Shown one piece after another: positions 1 to 8,018 of a DNA stretch of 64,000 nt. The DNA comes from an uncultured Dehalococcoidia bacterium. GTDB taxonomy: Bacteria > Chloroflexota > Dehalococcoidia > Lucifugimonadales > JAAXIE01. The first letter of the stretch is position 1, and the number at the start of each line of letters is the position of its first letter. The notes beneath the pieces are model-generated. The model saw only the letters and a program-made list of their open reading frames with translations, searched no databases and was not told where the DNA came from. Location: positions 992,001 through 1,056,000 of the forward strand of contig OX638353.1 in assembly GCA_951813255.1 (NCBI GenBank), read 5' to 3'. The translations under genes were made by a program, and so were the position numbers.

Positions 1-493
1 CTGAGTAACCCTTGATATCCCGGCCCGTCAACTGCCTGAAGGTCTCCCGACAGTCCATCAGAAACTGCCTCTCCTCCTCCTCGCTGTACGTGTTGGAATA
101 CCGTGTGTTGTAGAACCCGTGGTTCACAAAGGTCCAGTCCCGCGCCAGCATGGCCTCCGCAATTTCCGGGAAGTGCTGCAGCACCCCAATACTGAGCGTC
201 GTCGAGCAGCGGATGTTGTGCTTGTCCAACACCTCCAGCAGACGCCAGAAGCCCACTCGGTTCCCGTATTCGTGGTTCGAGTACTGCTGCACGTCAGGAT
301 GTGGCATGCGAGGCCAAGGGTTCCGCACCCCATCCAGAGGTGGCAGGTACTCATAGTGCTCTATGTTCGGAGCCACCCAGAAGGCGACCCGCGCATCGTT
401 GGGCCACTTGATCTTCGGGCGATCGATAATGGGGCTGTACTCAATCCTGTCGGGAGGCAAGCCCACTCCGTCACCTCCTGGGTGTGCAAACAT
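1..493 (-). CDS. Polysaccharide deacetylase-family protein, 3' end cut off by window edge
   Basis: Reading the minus strand from an ATG at 493 gives 164 codons with no stop before base 1, so the gene continues outside the window. The N-terminal part reads PIIDRPKIKWPNDARVAFWV, followed by NIEHYEY and later NHEYGNRVGFWRLLEVLD. This is the start of the NodB/PuuE-like deacetylase fold (metal-dependent removal of acyl or ureido groups from carbohydrates or allantoin-like molecules). The segment MDCRETFRQLTGRDIKGYS near the edge leads into the part of the fold not visible here. It lies 47 bases downstream of the LLM gene on the same strand, so the two are probably co-transcribed. Substrate cannot be told. 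Confidence 0.8.
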   Translation of the reverse strand, partial: MFAHPGGDGVGLPPDRIEYSPIIDRPKIKWPNDARVAFWVAPNIEHYEYLPPLDGVRNPWPRMPHPDVQQYSNHEYGNRVGFWRLLEVLDKHNIRCSTTLSIGVLQHFPEIAEAMLARDWTFVNHGFYNTRYSNTYSEEEERQFLMDCRETFRQLTGRDIKGYS

Positions 494-540
494 TGTGGTT
501 GTGGTGTTCTTGCGAAGTCTGGAGGGTCTGAAGTTATCCC

Positions 541-1596
541 CTAGAGCGCGGGGATGATCTCATCACAGAGCAGGCGCAGGCTCTCATCAGCATCGGGCCC
601 GAGCTCCGAGAACATCAGTTGCCCAAACCCGTGGTGCTGCGCCGTATCCCTGACCTCCAGCATGCGCTCACGGCACTCACCCGGCTCCCCCGCTACATAA
701 ATGGCATCCACCATCTCATCGCTGGTAAGGCCGTCAATCTGTTGCCGTGAAGAGCCTTCCTGGGATGCTCTATAGAGCAGCGCCATGGATTCCGCGCCGA
801 CTCCCAGCCGTTCCAGGTCCTCATCGGTATAGGTACGCCGGTAGAGGTTGAGCATGCGGCTCCCAGCATTCCCCCGTGCGAATGCGCGGGCCTTCTCCCT
901 GTCTTCCGACACCGAGAGCTTTATCTCTGCCACCTTTGGCCGGGGGACCGTCTTACCTGCTCCGGCCGCCGCGTCATCGAACGTCTGGAGTAACTCCGGC
1001 ATCCTGCCGGTGCCTGTCACTGCCTTGAACTCACCACCAAAAATCAAACCGTCCATGCACTCGCCACCCACCTTCAGACCTCGTGGTCCGTTGGCCCCAC
1101 AGTAAAGTGGGATCGGGTTTTTGGGCCGGAAGTTCATCTGGAACCTGTGCTCCGGCATCAAGTTGAAATGAGAAGCCAAATTCGGATACTGGTCGAACGT
1201 CACCGGCCCACCAGAGAATAAAGCAGTGAGACAATCCGCCGTCTCCCGCAGCATCCGCACCGGCCTCGGCGATGCCACAAGATTCGGTGTCCGTGAGTTG
1301 CCCCTGCCCAACCCTATGGCCAGTTCTTGGTCATCCATCATCTCGGTGATAGCCGCCGCCGAATCCGCCACATCTACTGGGTTCCGAAAATACTGCACCG
1401 TTACTGCCGTCCCCAGATTCACGGGCACACTGGCCGCCATTGCAGCCAGCACCACGAAGGCATTGCGACTCTGCAGATTATCAGTAACCCAGATCTGCCC
1501 AATCCCCCCAGCCTCAGCCATCCGCCCCAACTCCACCAACTGTGGCATCGTTAGCGCCCGGTAAGTGGGCAGGTGCAACTGGATTCCGAATTGCAT
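541..1596 (-). CDS. LLM class flavin-dependent oxidoreductase
   Basis: A 351-residue protein of the bacterial luciferase-like TIM-barrel family, which uses FMNH2 or reduced F420 for monooxygenation or hydride transfer in the cytoplasm. The N terminus MQFGIQLHLP is the first barrel strand. Further family features are AEAGGIGQIWVTDNLQSRN, the loop following LGTAVTVQYFRNP, and ELAIGLGRGNS, which forms part of the flavin phosphate site. Length is normal for the family. The start is an ATG with a G-rich Shine-Dalgarno region upstream. It is the first gene of a probable two-gene minus-strand operon with the deacetylase. Which cofactor and substrate it uses cannot be read from sequence alone. Confidence 0.88.
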   Translation of the reverse strand: MQFGIQLHLPTYRALTMPQLVELGRMAEAGGIGQIWVTDNLQSRNAFVVLAAMAASVPVNLGTAVTVQYFRNPVDVADSAAAITEMMDDQELAIGLGRGNSRTPNLVASPRPVRMLRETADCLTALFSGGPVTFDQYPNLASHFNLMPEHRFQMNFRPKNPIPLYCGANGPRGLKVGGECMDGLIFGGEFKAVTGTGRMPELLQTFDDAAAGAGKTVPRPKVAEIKLSVSEDREKARAFARGNAGSRMLNLYRRTYTDEDLERLGVGAESMALLYRASQEGSSRQQIDGLTSDEMVDAIYVAGEPGECRERMLEVRDTAQHHGFGQLMFSELGPDADESLRLLCDEIIPAL

Positions 1597-1706
1597 GGAC
1601 CCCTACCCCCTGTCTTGAGTCGGCGTTCGTCCTATATCACAGCATCCTAAGTTGGGGCTCTTGGTTTGTCCATAATAGACCCTTCATGTGCAGAAAGCCG
1701 TCCACC

Positions 1707-1761
1707 TTTACAGATATACGTAGTAAGTAATACAGTAAGTAAGAAGTAATTCCGTACTTCT
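1707..1761 (+). promoter_or_regulatory. Promoter-like elements, direct repeats and a perfect inverted repeat before the DUF7662-PIN pair
   Basis: TTTACA (1707-1712) and TACAGT (1731-1736) are spaced 18 bases apart, a plausible sigma-70 pair. AGTAAGTAA occurs at 1722-1730 and again at 1734-1742. AGAAGTA (1742-1748) and TACTTCT (1755-1761) form a perfect 7-bp inverted repeat with a 6-base spacer, ending 12 bases before the ATG at 1774. An inverted repeat between promoter and start codon is typical of autoregulated toxin-antitoxin operons. That role is inferred. Confidence 0.5.
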
Positions 1762-1773
1762 GAGGAAGAGGAC

Positions 1774-2175
1774 ATGACGACAGATCTCGAACAACGGTAT
1801 CGAAGAATGGCGGAGCGAGGCAAGTATCAAGGCCTGTATCAGCATCTACGCGGTATGAAGGGCCAGGAATGGCAGACGACATTCACCGAAGTCGAGTCCA
1901 TCATCGGCTTCGAACTGCCCCCGTCGGCCCGCGACCACAGAGCTTGGTGGGCCAATCAGAGCCCTGCTCTAGGTCATAGCTACGCTGCTGCTTGGAGGGC
2001 TGCTGGATGGGAGACCGCAGAAGTTGATATGGACGCCGAAACGCTTACCTTCAGGCGGAGTAGGCATGATATTCCAAGCCAGTTCGACTTGGATGAATTG
2101 CTGCCCCCCTTGGATGTCGAGTGGCCAGAGGGTTTGAGCTTACGACGCGAAGACCTCTGCGAAGATAGGATGTAG
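1774..2175 (+). CDS. DUF7662-like protein, putative partner of PIN nuclease
   Basis: A 133-residue cytoplasmic protein. The core reads YQHLRGMKGQEWQTTFTEVE, then a segment with LPPSARDHRAWWAN and HSYAAAWRAAGW, ending in a strand LTFRRSR. This is the pattern I associate with DUF7662, a small domain of unknown function. The acidic tail carries many Asp/Glu residues and ends 7 bases before the PIN gene, so translation is likely coupled. By position it would be the antitoxin or DNA-binding partner, with the upstream palindrome as operator. It does not look like a classical VapB, because no AbrB or ribbon-helix-helix segment is visible. Family assignment is from memory of the motif. Confidence 0.6.
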   Translation: MTTDLEQRYRRMAERGKYQGLYQHLRGMKGQEWQTTFTEVESIIGFELPPSARDHRAWWANQSPALGHSYAAAWRAAGWETAEVDMDAETLTFRRSRHDIPSQFDLDELLPPLDVEWPEGLSLRREDLCEDRM

Positions 2176-2182
2176 TTGTCCA

Positions 2183-2605
2183 GTGTTCGTGGATACCAAT
2201 ATCTTGGTAAGCGCTCGCATAACCAAGGCACCTCACCACGACATAGCTAGAGAACGGTTAGCTGGTGCTTCCCGGGACGGTGAGACTGTTAAGATCAGTC
2301 GTCAGGTGTTGCGCGAGTATTTGGCCGTTCTCACTCGCCCGCAACCTTGGCAGATATCCATTACGCTTGCGGACGCGATGGACGACGTACAACGATTAAG
2401 CGATAGGTTAGTCGTGCTCGAGGACGGGCCCGCAGTGACCCAGCTATTAATCGCCCTCTGCCGCGAAATCCCCGCTGGAGGACGCCAGATCCACGACGCC
2501 AACATCGTAGCCACCATGCTCGCCCATGGCGAGCATAGACTCCTCACATTCAACGCAGCCGACTTCCGCCGTTACGGCAATCGCATCGAGCTGGTTACCG
2601 CCTAG
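2183..2605 (+). CDS. PIN-domain ribonuclease (VapC-like toxin)
   Basis: A 140-residue PIN-domain protein, a Mg-dependent RNase fold typical of VapC toxins. The acidic catalytic residues appear in their expected places: D4 in MFVDTNILV, E45 in LREYLAVL, D105 in IHDANIVA and D127 in LTFNAADF. The start is GTG at 2183, seven bases after the upstream stop and without its own clear Shine-Dalgarno sequence, so coupled translation is likely. The active site looks complete, so the nuclease should be functional. Together with the upstream DUF7662-like gene it makes a compact two-gene module resembling a toxin-antitoxin pair. Confidence 0.85.
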   Translation: MFVDTNILVSARITKAPHHDIARERLAGASRDGETVKISRQVLREYLAVLTRPQPWQISITLADAMDDVQRLSDRLVVLEDGPAVTQLLIALCREIPAGGRQIHDANIVATMLAHGEHRLLTFNAADFRRYGNRIELVTA

Positions 2606-2736
2606 TTCGACACTGCCTAGCTCGGCGCCTCGCCGCCATTCGGTGCGTTCCTTGACGCTACTCTCCCCCAATGATATGTTCGCCCTCGGCTTCCCTTCCA
2701 TTCTTGCGGCCTCTGAGGCTGCTTGGAGCGTATCCG

Positions 2737-3654
2737 ATGACCACTGATGTCAGCCTCAAGAAAGTCAAACTGTCAGTCAGCAACGCCGTCCACTCCCTAT
2801 CGGTCATAGTCGCCCACCAAGAAGGCCTCTTTGAAGAGCAGGGCTTGGACGTTGAAATAGTTCGGACGCCAGGCTCGGCCCAAGTGACTACCCAGACCCA
2901 GGATGTCCGCGAGGCCATATTCGACCGCCCTCTGGAGAGCTTGTACAACTCCGGTGGCGTCGACCAGTTCCGGCTGTGCGAGTGGGGCGTGGTCAAACGC
3001 TCCGTCGACGGCGGACAGTCCGGCCAGCGCGAGGCCAAAATCGTCGCCCTCGGCTCCGCCATGTCCAAATTCGCCATCGTCGTAGGCCCCAACAGCACCA
3101 TCTACGAACCGGAACAGCTTGCCGACACCGAGGTCGCCGTCACCATCTTCAACGGCTCCCACTTCACCACCCTCAAGATGCTTGAAGGATTCCTGCGCAA
3201 GGACGAAATCCGCGTCACCAACGCCGGTACCATGCGCGAGCGGTTCGAGGCAGTCGGCCTCGGCGAACTGGCCGCCGCCACATTCAACGAACCGTGGATC
3301 AGTGTCGCCCAGAAGCTTGGCTACCGCATCATCACCGAGAGCCACTCCACTCGTAGCGAGGCCGCAGGCGACGATACCGACGGCCCCACCCTAGCTGCCA
3401 TGTTCCGCGCCCAAGGCAAGGCTGCCGACCTCATCGCCGCCAGCCCCGGCCACTACGCCCACCACATCTCCCAAGAGGCGGGCGGTCTCCTCGAACCCCA
3501 CGAGTTACAGACTTGGAGGCTCCTGTACGCCGCCCCTGCCCCCTACACCCGCCAACGTTTCGATCGTACCTACCAGTGGATGCAGGGCTACCCCGATCTC
3601 GTGGCTCCGGGAGCAACCTACGAGTCGGTGGTCGATAACCGCGCTTGGGAATAG
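2737..3654 (+). CDS. NMT1/SsuA-like periplasmic-binding-fold protein without signal peptide
   Basis: A 305-residue protein of the NMT1/THI5/SsuA binding-fold group. Typical elements are VIVAHQEGLFEEQGLDVEIV near the N terminus and EPEQLADTEVAVTIFNGSHF in the middle. The start at 2737 was chosen because a GGAG lies upstream; an in-frame ATG at 2671 would add an unrelated 22-residue tail. No signal peptide or lipobox is visible and no permease or ATPase gene lies near. It may therefore be a cytoplasmic enzyme or sensor built on the binding fold rather than a transporter subunit. It begins a same-strand cluster with a CMD protein and two paralogues. Confidence 0.75.
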   Translation: MTTDVSLKKVKLSVSNAVHSLSVIVAHQEGLFEEQGLDVEIVRTPGSAQVTTQTQDVREAIFDRPLESLYNSGGVDQFRLCEWGVVKRSVDGGQSGQREAKIVALGSAMSKFAIVVGPNSTIYEPEQLADTEVAVTIFNGSHFTTLKMLEGFLRKDEIRVTNAGTMRERFEAVGLGELAAATFNEPWISVAQKLGYRIITESHSTRSEAAGDDTDGPTLAAMFRAQGKAADLIAASPGHYAHHISQEAGGLLEPHELQTWRLLYAAPAPYTRQRFDRTYQWMQGYPDLVAPGATYESVVDNRAWE

Positions 3655-3715
3655 ACCGATAGCCTCAGTGACCAGGACACAGCTTTAGCGAAGTCATCCA
3701 GAAAGGCGGCACAAC

Positions 3716-4276
3716 ATGCCACGGCGAACACCAACAGTCACCCGTGACCAGGTCGCTCCCGAACACCAAGCAGCCTATGACGAAATCACCGCCATCCGTG
3801 GACGTCCCCCCACCGTCGGCCCCACCTCGGTAATGATCAACAGCCCCGAGATGGCTGTGAGGGCCAACCGCCTCTCCGAGTACCTAGGCGAGCAGAGCAC
3901 CCTGTCCGAGAAGGTGCGACGCCTCGCCGGCCTCATCGGCGCCCGCTCCATGGACTGCCAGTTCGTGTGGAACGCCCACTGTGCCGCCGGTCGCCGCGCC
4001 GGACTTGGCGATGACCTCGTTGATGCCCTGCGTGACAAGAAGCCCCTGCCCGTCCTCTCCCTCGAGGATGCAGCCGTGGTCAACTATGGAATGGAGCTGA
4101 CCAGCAACAACCAGGTGAGCCAGGACACCTTCCAAGCGGCAATAGGCGTCCTCGGTGCCCAGGGCCTCACCGAGTTCACCACGTTCATGGGCTACTACCG
4201 CATGCTCGCCCTCAACGCCAACGCCTTCACCATCGACCTGCCCGACGACATGACCGAGCCAGTGCTGCCTGTTTGA
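3716..4276 (+). CDS. Carboxymuconolactone decarboxylase-family protein
   Basis: A 186-residue helical protein of the CMD/AhpD superfamily. The conserved helix is visible as LSEKVRRLAGLIGARSMDCQFVWNAH, with Cys and His six residues apart, then AAGRRAGLGDDLVDALR and later EFTTFMGYYRMLALNANAF. The CxxC pair of true AhpD peroxidases is absent, so this is more likely a decarboxylase- or isomerase-like member than a thiol peroxidase. It sits between paralogous binding-fold proteins in what looks like one transcription unit. That suggests a shared small-molecule pathway, probably degradation of an aromatic or lactone compound (inferred). Confidence 0.82.
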   Translation: MPRRTPTVTRDQVAPEHQAAYDEITAIRGRPPTVGPTSVMINSPEMAVRANRLSEYLGEQSTLSEKVRRLAGLIGARSMDCQFVWNAHCAAGRRAGLGDDLVDALRDKKPLPVLSLEDAAVVNYGMELTSNNQVSQDTFQAAIGVLGAQGLTEFTTFMGYYRMLALNANAFTIDLPDDMTEPVLPV

Positions 4277-4351
4277 AGCACGGTATCCAAGAAACGGCTG
4301 GCTGCCATGCAACTGTAGGTGCTGGCAGCCTATGATCTGGAAGGAGACCCA

Positions 4352-5275
4352 ATGCGTATCGCCGTCCCCGACCTCATCTCCAATTCCTACTTTCCCGCTG
4401 TAGCCGCCGTCGAACTCGGGTTTTTCAAAGCCGAGGGCCTTGATGCTGAGCTATCCCTCGTCTACCCCGTGCCTCGCTGTATGGAAGCCCTGCGTGACGG
4501 CGAACTGGACTTTGTTGCCGGTTCGGCCCATGCCACTCTCCAAGCCTTTGATGACTGGAAGGGCGCCAAGCTCATCGCCGCCCTAGCCCAGCGCACCTAC
4601 TGGCTCCTCATCATGCGCTCCGACCTCGGCATCGCCCGCGGCGACCTGCAAGCCCTGAAGGGGAAACGTATCGGCGCAGCCCCCGGTCCCGACTCCACCT
4701 TCCGCCGTCTCCTCGTCGAAGCCGGGCTGGACCCCCAGGGAGATAGCATCGAGGTCGGCTTGGTGCCCGGCGCTTCAGCCCCCGGTGTCTCCTTCGGCGT
4801 CCACGCAGCCCAAGCCCTGAAGGAGGGCGTCATCGACGGCTTCTGGGCCAATGCCATGGCCAGCGAGGTCGCAGTCCGCAACGGGGTGGGGTCGGTGGTC
4901 CTCGACGTCCGCCGTGGAGACGGCCCGCCTCCTTCTCACTACTACACCTTCCCCGCGCTTGTCACCAAGGACAGCACTATCGAGCGGGAACCGGAAACCG
5001 TCTCCGCCGCTGTCCGTGCCATAGTCAACGTGCAGAAGGAGCTCAAAGCCAACCCTCACCGCGCCACAGAAGTCGGAGAGCGCCTCTTTCCTGCCGCCGA
5101 GGCTGCACTCATTGCCGACCTGGTTACCCGCGACCTCCCCTACTACGACCCGGTGATCTCCCGTGATGTGGTCAGCAACATGAACGCCTTCGCCCAGGAC
5201 ATCGGCCTGCTCTCTACGGACGCCTCCTACGAGGATGTGGTCGCCAGCCATGTCGTCCCTGTCTGGACTGCCTAG
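4352..5275 (+). CDS. NMT1/SsuA-like binding-fold protein
   Basis: A 307-residue paralogue of the 2737 gene. It starts MRIAVPDLISNSYFPAVAAV and continues AVELGFFKAEGLDAELS, then CMEALRDGELDFVAG, the classic first-lobe pattern of SsuA/ThiY-type binding proteins. LQALKGKRIGAAPGPDSTF is the hinge strand. The ATG at 4352 has AAGGAG six bases upstream and is preferred over the in-frame GTG at 4319. No secretion signal is present, so a cytoplasmic role or an unconventional transporter is possible. It is followed 53 bases later by another paralogue. Confidence 0.75.
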   Translation: MRIAVPDLISNSYFPAVAAVELGFFKAEGLDAELSLVYPVPRCMEALRDGELDFVAGSAHATLQAFDDWKGAKLIAALAQRTYWLLIMRSDLGIARGDLQALKGKRIGAAPGPDSTFRRLLVEAGLDPQGDSIEVGLVPGASAPGVSFGVHAAQALKEGVIDGFWANAMASEVAVRNGVGSVVLDVRRGDGPPPSHYYTFPALVTKDSTIEREPETVSAAVRAIVNVQKELKANPHRATEVGERLFPAAEAALIADLVTRDLPYYDPVISRDVVSNMNAFAQDIGLLSTDASYEDVVASHVVPVWTA

Positions 5276-5328
5276 CCGCAATCATGCTATTTTGTGACCA
5301 ACCTAGTAAACGAGGTGAAGCCAAAGCC

Positions 5329-6270
5329 ATGGCCAAGAAGTTGCTTTTAGAAACCACCGCACCCTTCCAGGGACTCCCCGAGTTGGTCGCATATCAGGAA
5401 GGGCTATTCGCCGCAGAGGGACTCGACATCGAGTTCATCGAGAGGGGACAACAGGCCCCTATGGCAACTGATACCTCGATGACCGTCGCTAACACTGGCA
5501 ACCCCTTTGGCAGTCACGCCAGTAGCTTCGAGACGGGCCAAGCTGGAATGTACAACGCCTGCGAGTGGGGCAACTACCGCCGTGTGCAGGATAGCTCCGT
5601 CGAGGCCCGCCAAGTGGGGCGCCGCGCCATCATCGCCTACGGGGCCATCGTTGTACCCCCGTGGTCCTCTGCCTACACCCCGCAACAGTTGGCGGACAAG
5701 GTCGTTGGCGTGCCCTACTTCGCCGGCACCCACTACCTCGCCCTTCTACTGCTCGAGGGGTTCATCCCCCGCGACATGATTCGCACCTGCTTGGCCGCCA
5801 ACTCTTCCCGCGCCCGCCTCGCCTCCATCATGAAAGGCGAAATCGACGCCACCACCCTCACCGAGCCTTACATAACCGTCGCTGAGAAGAAGGGCTGCCG
5901 CGTCATGGTCATGGCCCCCTTCCACGGCACCGAAGTGGCCACCCCCAACGTGGACGCCGACACCTACGCTGCTTTCAACCGCGCCGTCACCACTGCCGTA
6001 CGGCACATCAACGCCGACAAGCGCAAGTACATGCAGTACTTCATCGACCACCATCGCGCCGACCCCGACGTCGCAGCCCTCACCGTCGACGACTTCAACA
6101 CCAGCCGTCTCCAGGTCGTGGAACCATCCCCCATACCCCAGGACGAACTACAGCGCACCTACGAGTGGATGCGTAGCTGGGACATGCTCGATGGTAGTGC
6201 GGAAGCCCAGGATCTGGTTGACGACCAGCGCCAGGAAGCCGCCCATCCCATGGGAGTAGCCGACGACTAA
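5329..6270 (+). CDS. NMT1/SsuA-like binding-fold protein
   Basis: A 313-residue third member of the local family. The pattern PELVAYQEGLFAAEGLDIEF matches the 2737 protein closely. CEWGNYRRVQD is also shared with that gene's CEWGVVKRSVD, showing that these two are the nearest relatives. Both end with a YEWM/YQWM helix. The start at 5329 follows GAGG; an upstream in-frame ATG at 5284 gives an unlikely leader. No signal peptide is present. The gene ends just before a strong terminator that closes the cluster. Possible roles are ligand sensor or PBP-fold enzyme like THI5 or 4,5-dihydroxyphthalate decarboxylase. Confidence 0.75.
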   Translation: MAKKLLLETTAPFQGLPELVAYQEGLFAAEGLDIEFIERGQQAPMATDTSMTVANTGNPFGSHASSFETGQAGMYNACEWGNYRRVQDSSVEARQVGRRAIIAYGAIVVPPWSSAYTPQQLADKVVGVPYFAGTHYLALLLLEGFIPRDMIRTCLAANSSRARLASIMKGEIDATTLTEPYITVAEKKGCRVMVMAPFHGTEVATPNVDADTYAAFNRAVTTAVRHINADKRKYMQYFIDHHRADPDVAALTVDDFNTSRLQVVEPSPIPQDELQRTYEWMRSWDMLDGSAEAQDLVDDQRQEAAHPMGVADD

Positions 6271-6312
6271 AGTGTCAGCAGCCGAAGACTAAGTCTCGGA
6301 CAAATCGCAGTC

Positions 6313-6356
6313 AAAAAAGGACGCCCTCTCAGTATGTGAGAGGGCGTCTTCTTGTT
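6313..6356 (+). terminator. Bidirectional intrinsic terminator
   Basis: GACGCCCTCTC (6320-6330) pairs perfectly with GAGAGGGCGTC (6338-6348) around a 7-base loop. T-rich bases follow on the plus strand and an A6 run precedes it, so it can also stop minus-strand transcripts. It separates the binding-protein cluster from the convergent VOC gene. Confidence 0.9.
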
Positions 6357-6372
6357 GGAACTTATCCGAAAT

Positions 6373-6807
6373 CTAGGCAGCAGCCCCAACTAGCACCTGT
6401 TCCAGAGGCGTGTCCTTAAGTTCAGGCGCCTCCGCGTACAGTTCAATCTCAATGCCGTCGGGGTCGAGCACGTACAGGCCCTTAATCTCCCCATGATCGC
6501 CATATCCAGCGATACGCACGCCCATCTCCCGGGCCATGCGATGCGCCTCCCGCACCTGATCGAAGGAGTCGAACTCGAAGGCTAGGTGGTACAACCCCAC
6601 CCTCGTCTCCTCAGGGCCCGGTGCATCGGCGTCTATACGCAATATCGCCAGGTCGTGGTCCACATCCTTGTTGCTGCGGAAGAACACCATCCGGTCACCA
6701 CCGCGGCCCTTGACCTCCAGCCCTAGGAACTTGTTGTAGAACTCCTCGGACCGCTCTAGGTCCCTGACTCTTATAACTGCATGCCCCAAGCGTGTTGGCT
6801 TTATCAT
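6373..6807 (-). CDS. VOC/glyoxalase-family protein
   Basis: A 144-residue vicinal-oxygen-chelate protein with the paired beta-alpha-beta-beta-beta modules of glyoxalases and extradiol dioxygenases. LGHAVIRVRDLERSEEFYNK opens the first module. YHLAFEFDS opens the second, and DPDGIEIELYAE supplies the C-terminal metal ligand Glu. The His in LGHAV, the His in YHLAF and the Glu form a plausible divalent-metal site. Single-unit members of this size act as ring-cleaving dioxygenases, lyases or isomerases. The gene stands alone, convergent with the binding-protein cluster and divergent from the bicupin gene, with a TATAAT at 6840-6845 on its own strand. Confidence 0.85.
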   Translation of the reverse strand: MIKPTRLGHAVIRVRDLERSEEFYNKFLGLEVKGRGGDRMVFFRSNKDVDHDLAILRIDADAPGPEETRVGLYHLAFEFDSFDQVREAHRMAREMGVRIAGYGDHGEIKGLYVLDPDGIEIELYAEAPELKDTPLEQVLVGAAA

Positions 6808-6881
6808 CTCCGCCCCCTGGGTCTAAATTAGCTGCCGCCATTATACCGCTAGTCTACACAACATGAATGCGCCTCCTCATC

Positions 6882-6890
6882 TGGTACAAT
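6882..6890 (+). promoter_or_regulatory. Extended -10 promoter of bicupin gene
   Basis: TGGTACAAT, an extended -10 box (TGn plus TACAAT), lies 31 bases before the ATG at 6922. A TATAAT for the divergent VOC gene lies at 6840-6845 on the minus strand. Confidence 0.55.
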
Positions 6891-6921
6891 CACCGACAAT
6901 CCCTTCCTAGGAGCGAGAACG

Positions 6922-7998
6922 ATGGCTATCCAGGACCGTCTTACCTCGGAAGAGCTACAGTCCTACTACGACACCGCAGAGAGTATCAGCCTGATGCCCG
7001 GCTGGGTCGAAGGTGAAGGACAGCGCCCCCCTGAAATCAAGCCCTTCCTCTGGCGCTGGTCTGAAGTCGAACCCTTGGTACTCAAAAGCGGCTCCATCGT
7101 CGCTCCCGGCGCCGACGTCCAGCGTCGCACCATGCGCCTCACCACCCCCGGCCTCGCCCGCGGCTCCACCCAGACTCTCCACACCGCCATCCAGTTGCTG
7201 CTCCCAGGCGAGACCGCCCCAGCCCATCGCCACACCCCCACCGCCATACGCTGGATTCTCAAGGGCAAGGGCGCCTACACCACGGTGAACGGCGACAAGT
7301 GCTGGATGGAGCCCGGCGATCTTGTGCTCACCCCCTCATGGACGTGGCACGACCACTCCAATGAGGGCAATGAGCCTATGATCTGGATGGACGGCCTCGA
7401 CATCCCCTTGGTGCGCTACCTCAAGGCCAACTTCTACGAGCAGTTTCCTGAAGACGTGCAGCCCATCGAGGGCACGGGCACCTCGGCCCGCAAGTACGCC
7501 GCCGGTGCTTTGCGTCCCACTTGGGAAGACCCACAGGTCCCGTACTCCTCCCTGTGGCACTACAAATGGGACCGCACCTACGAAGCCCTCTCAGGCATGG
7601 CCGACATGCCCTGCGACCCCCACGACGACGTCGCCATGGAATACAGTGACCCCGTCACCGGCGGCCCCGTTCTCCGCACCATGGCCTGCTGGGTCCAGAT
7701 GATACGCCCCGGCGTCCACACCAAGGCCCACCGTCACACCAGCAGCAAGGTCTACCAAGTCTTCAAGGGCTCCGGCTACAGCGTCATCGACGGCCAGCGC
7801 TTTGACTGGAGCGAGGGCGACTTCTTCGTTCTGCCCTCATGGGCTTGGCACGAGCACGCCTGCGAGGGAGACCAGGAAGCCGTCCTCTTCTCCATCCAGG
7901 ACATCCCGGTGATGAAGGCCCTCTCCCTCTACCGCGAGGAGCCCTACACCGAACACGCAGGCCACCAGCCAGTCACCAGCCACTTCGGTCACGAATAA
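6922..7998 (+). CDS. Gentisate 1,2-dioxygenase-like bicupin dioxygenase
   Basis: A 358-residue protein with two cupin domains. The first carries APAHRHTPTAIRWILKGKG (H102 and H104) and later TWHDH (H143). The second carries KAHRHTSSKVYQVFKGSG and WAWHEH. This arrangement and length match gentisate 1,2-dioxygenase and 1-hydroxy-2-naphthoate dioxygenase, Fe(II) enzymes that cleave salicylate-type rings to ring-fission acids. Both cupins here keep metal-type His residues, whereas in many gentisate dioxygenases only one site is used. Neighbouring hydrolases on the other strand could process ring-cleavage products. The exact substrate is uncertain. Confidence 0.85.
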   Translation: MAIQDRLTSEELQSYYDTAESISLMPGWVEGEGQRPPEIKPFLWRWSEVEPLVLKSGSIVAPGADVQRRTMRLTTPGLARGSTQTLHTAIQLLLPGETAPAHRHTPTAIRWILKGKGAYTTVNGDKCWMEPGDLVLTPSWTWHDHSNEGNEPMIWMDGLDIPLVRYLKANFYEQFPEDVQPIEGTGTSARKYAAGALRPTWEDPQVPYSSLWHYKWDRTYEALSGMADMPCDPHDDVAMEYSDPVTGGPVLRTMACWVQMIRPGVHTKAHRHTSSKVYQVFKGSGYSVIDGQRFDWSEGDFFVLPSWAWHEHACEGDQEAVLFSIQDIPVMKALSLYREEPYTEHAGHQPVTSHFGHE

Positions 7999-8018
7999 AA
8001 GCGTCGAAAGGGCGGGCT

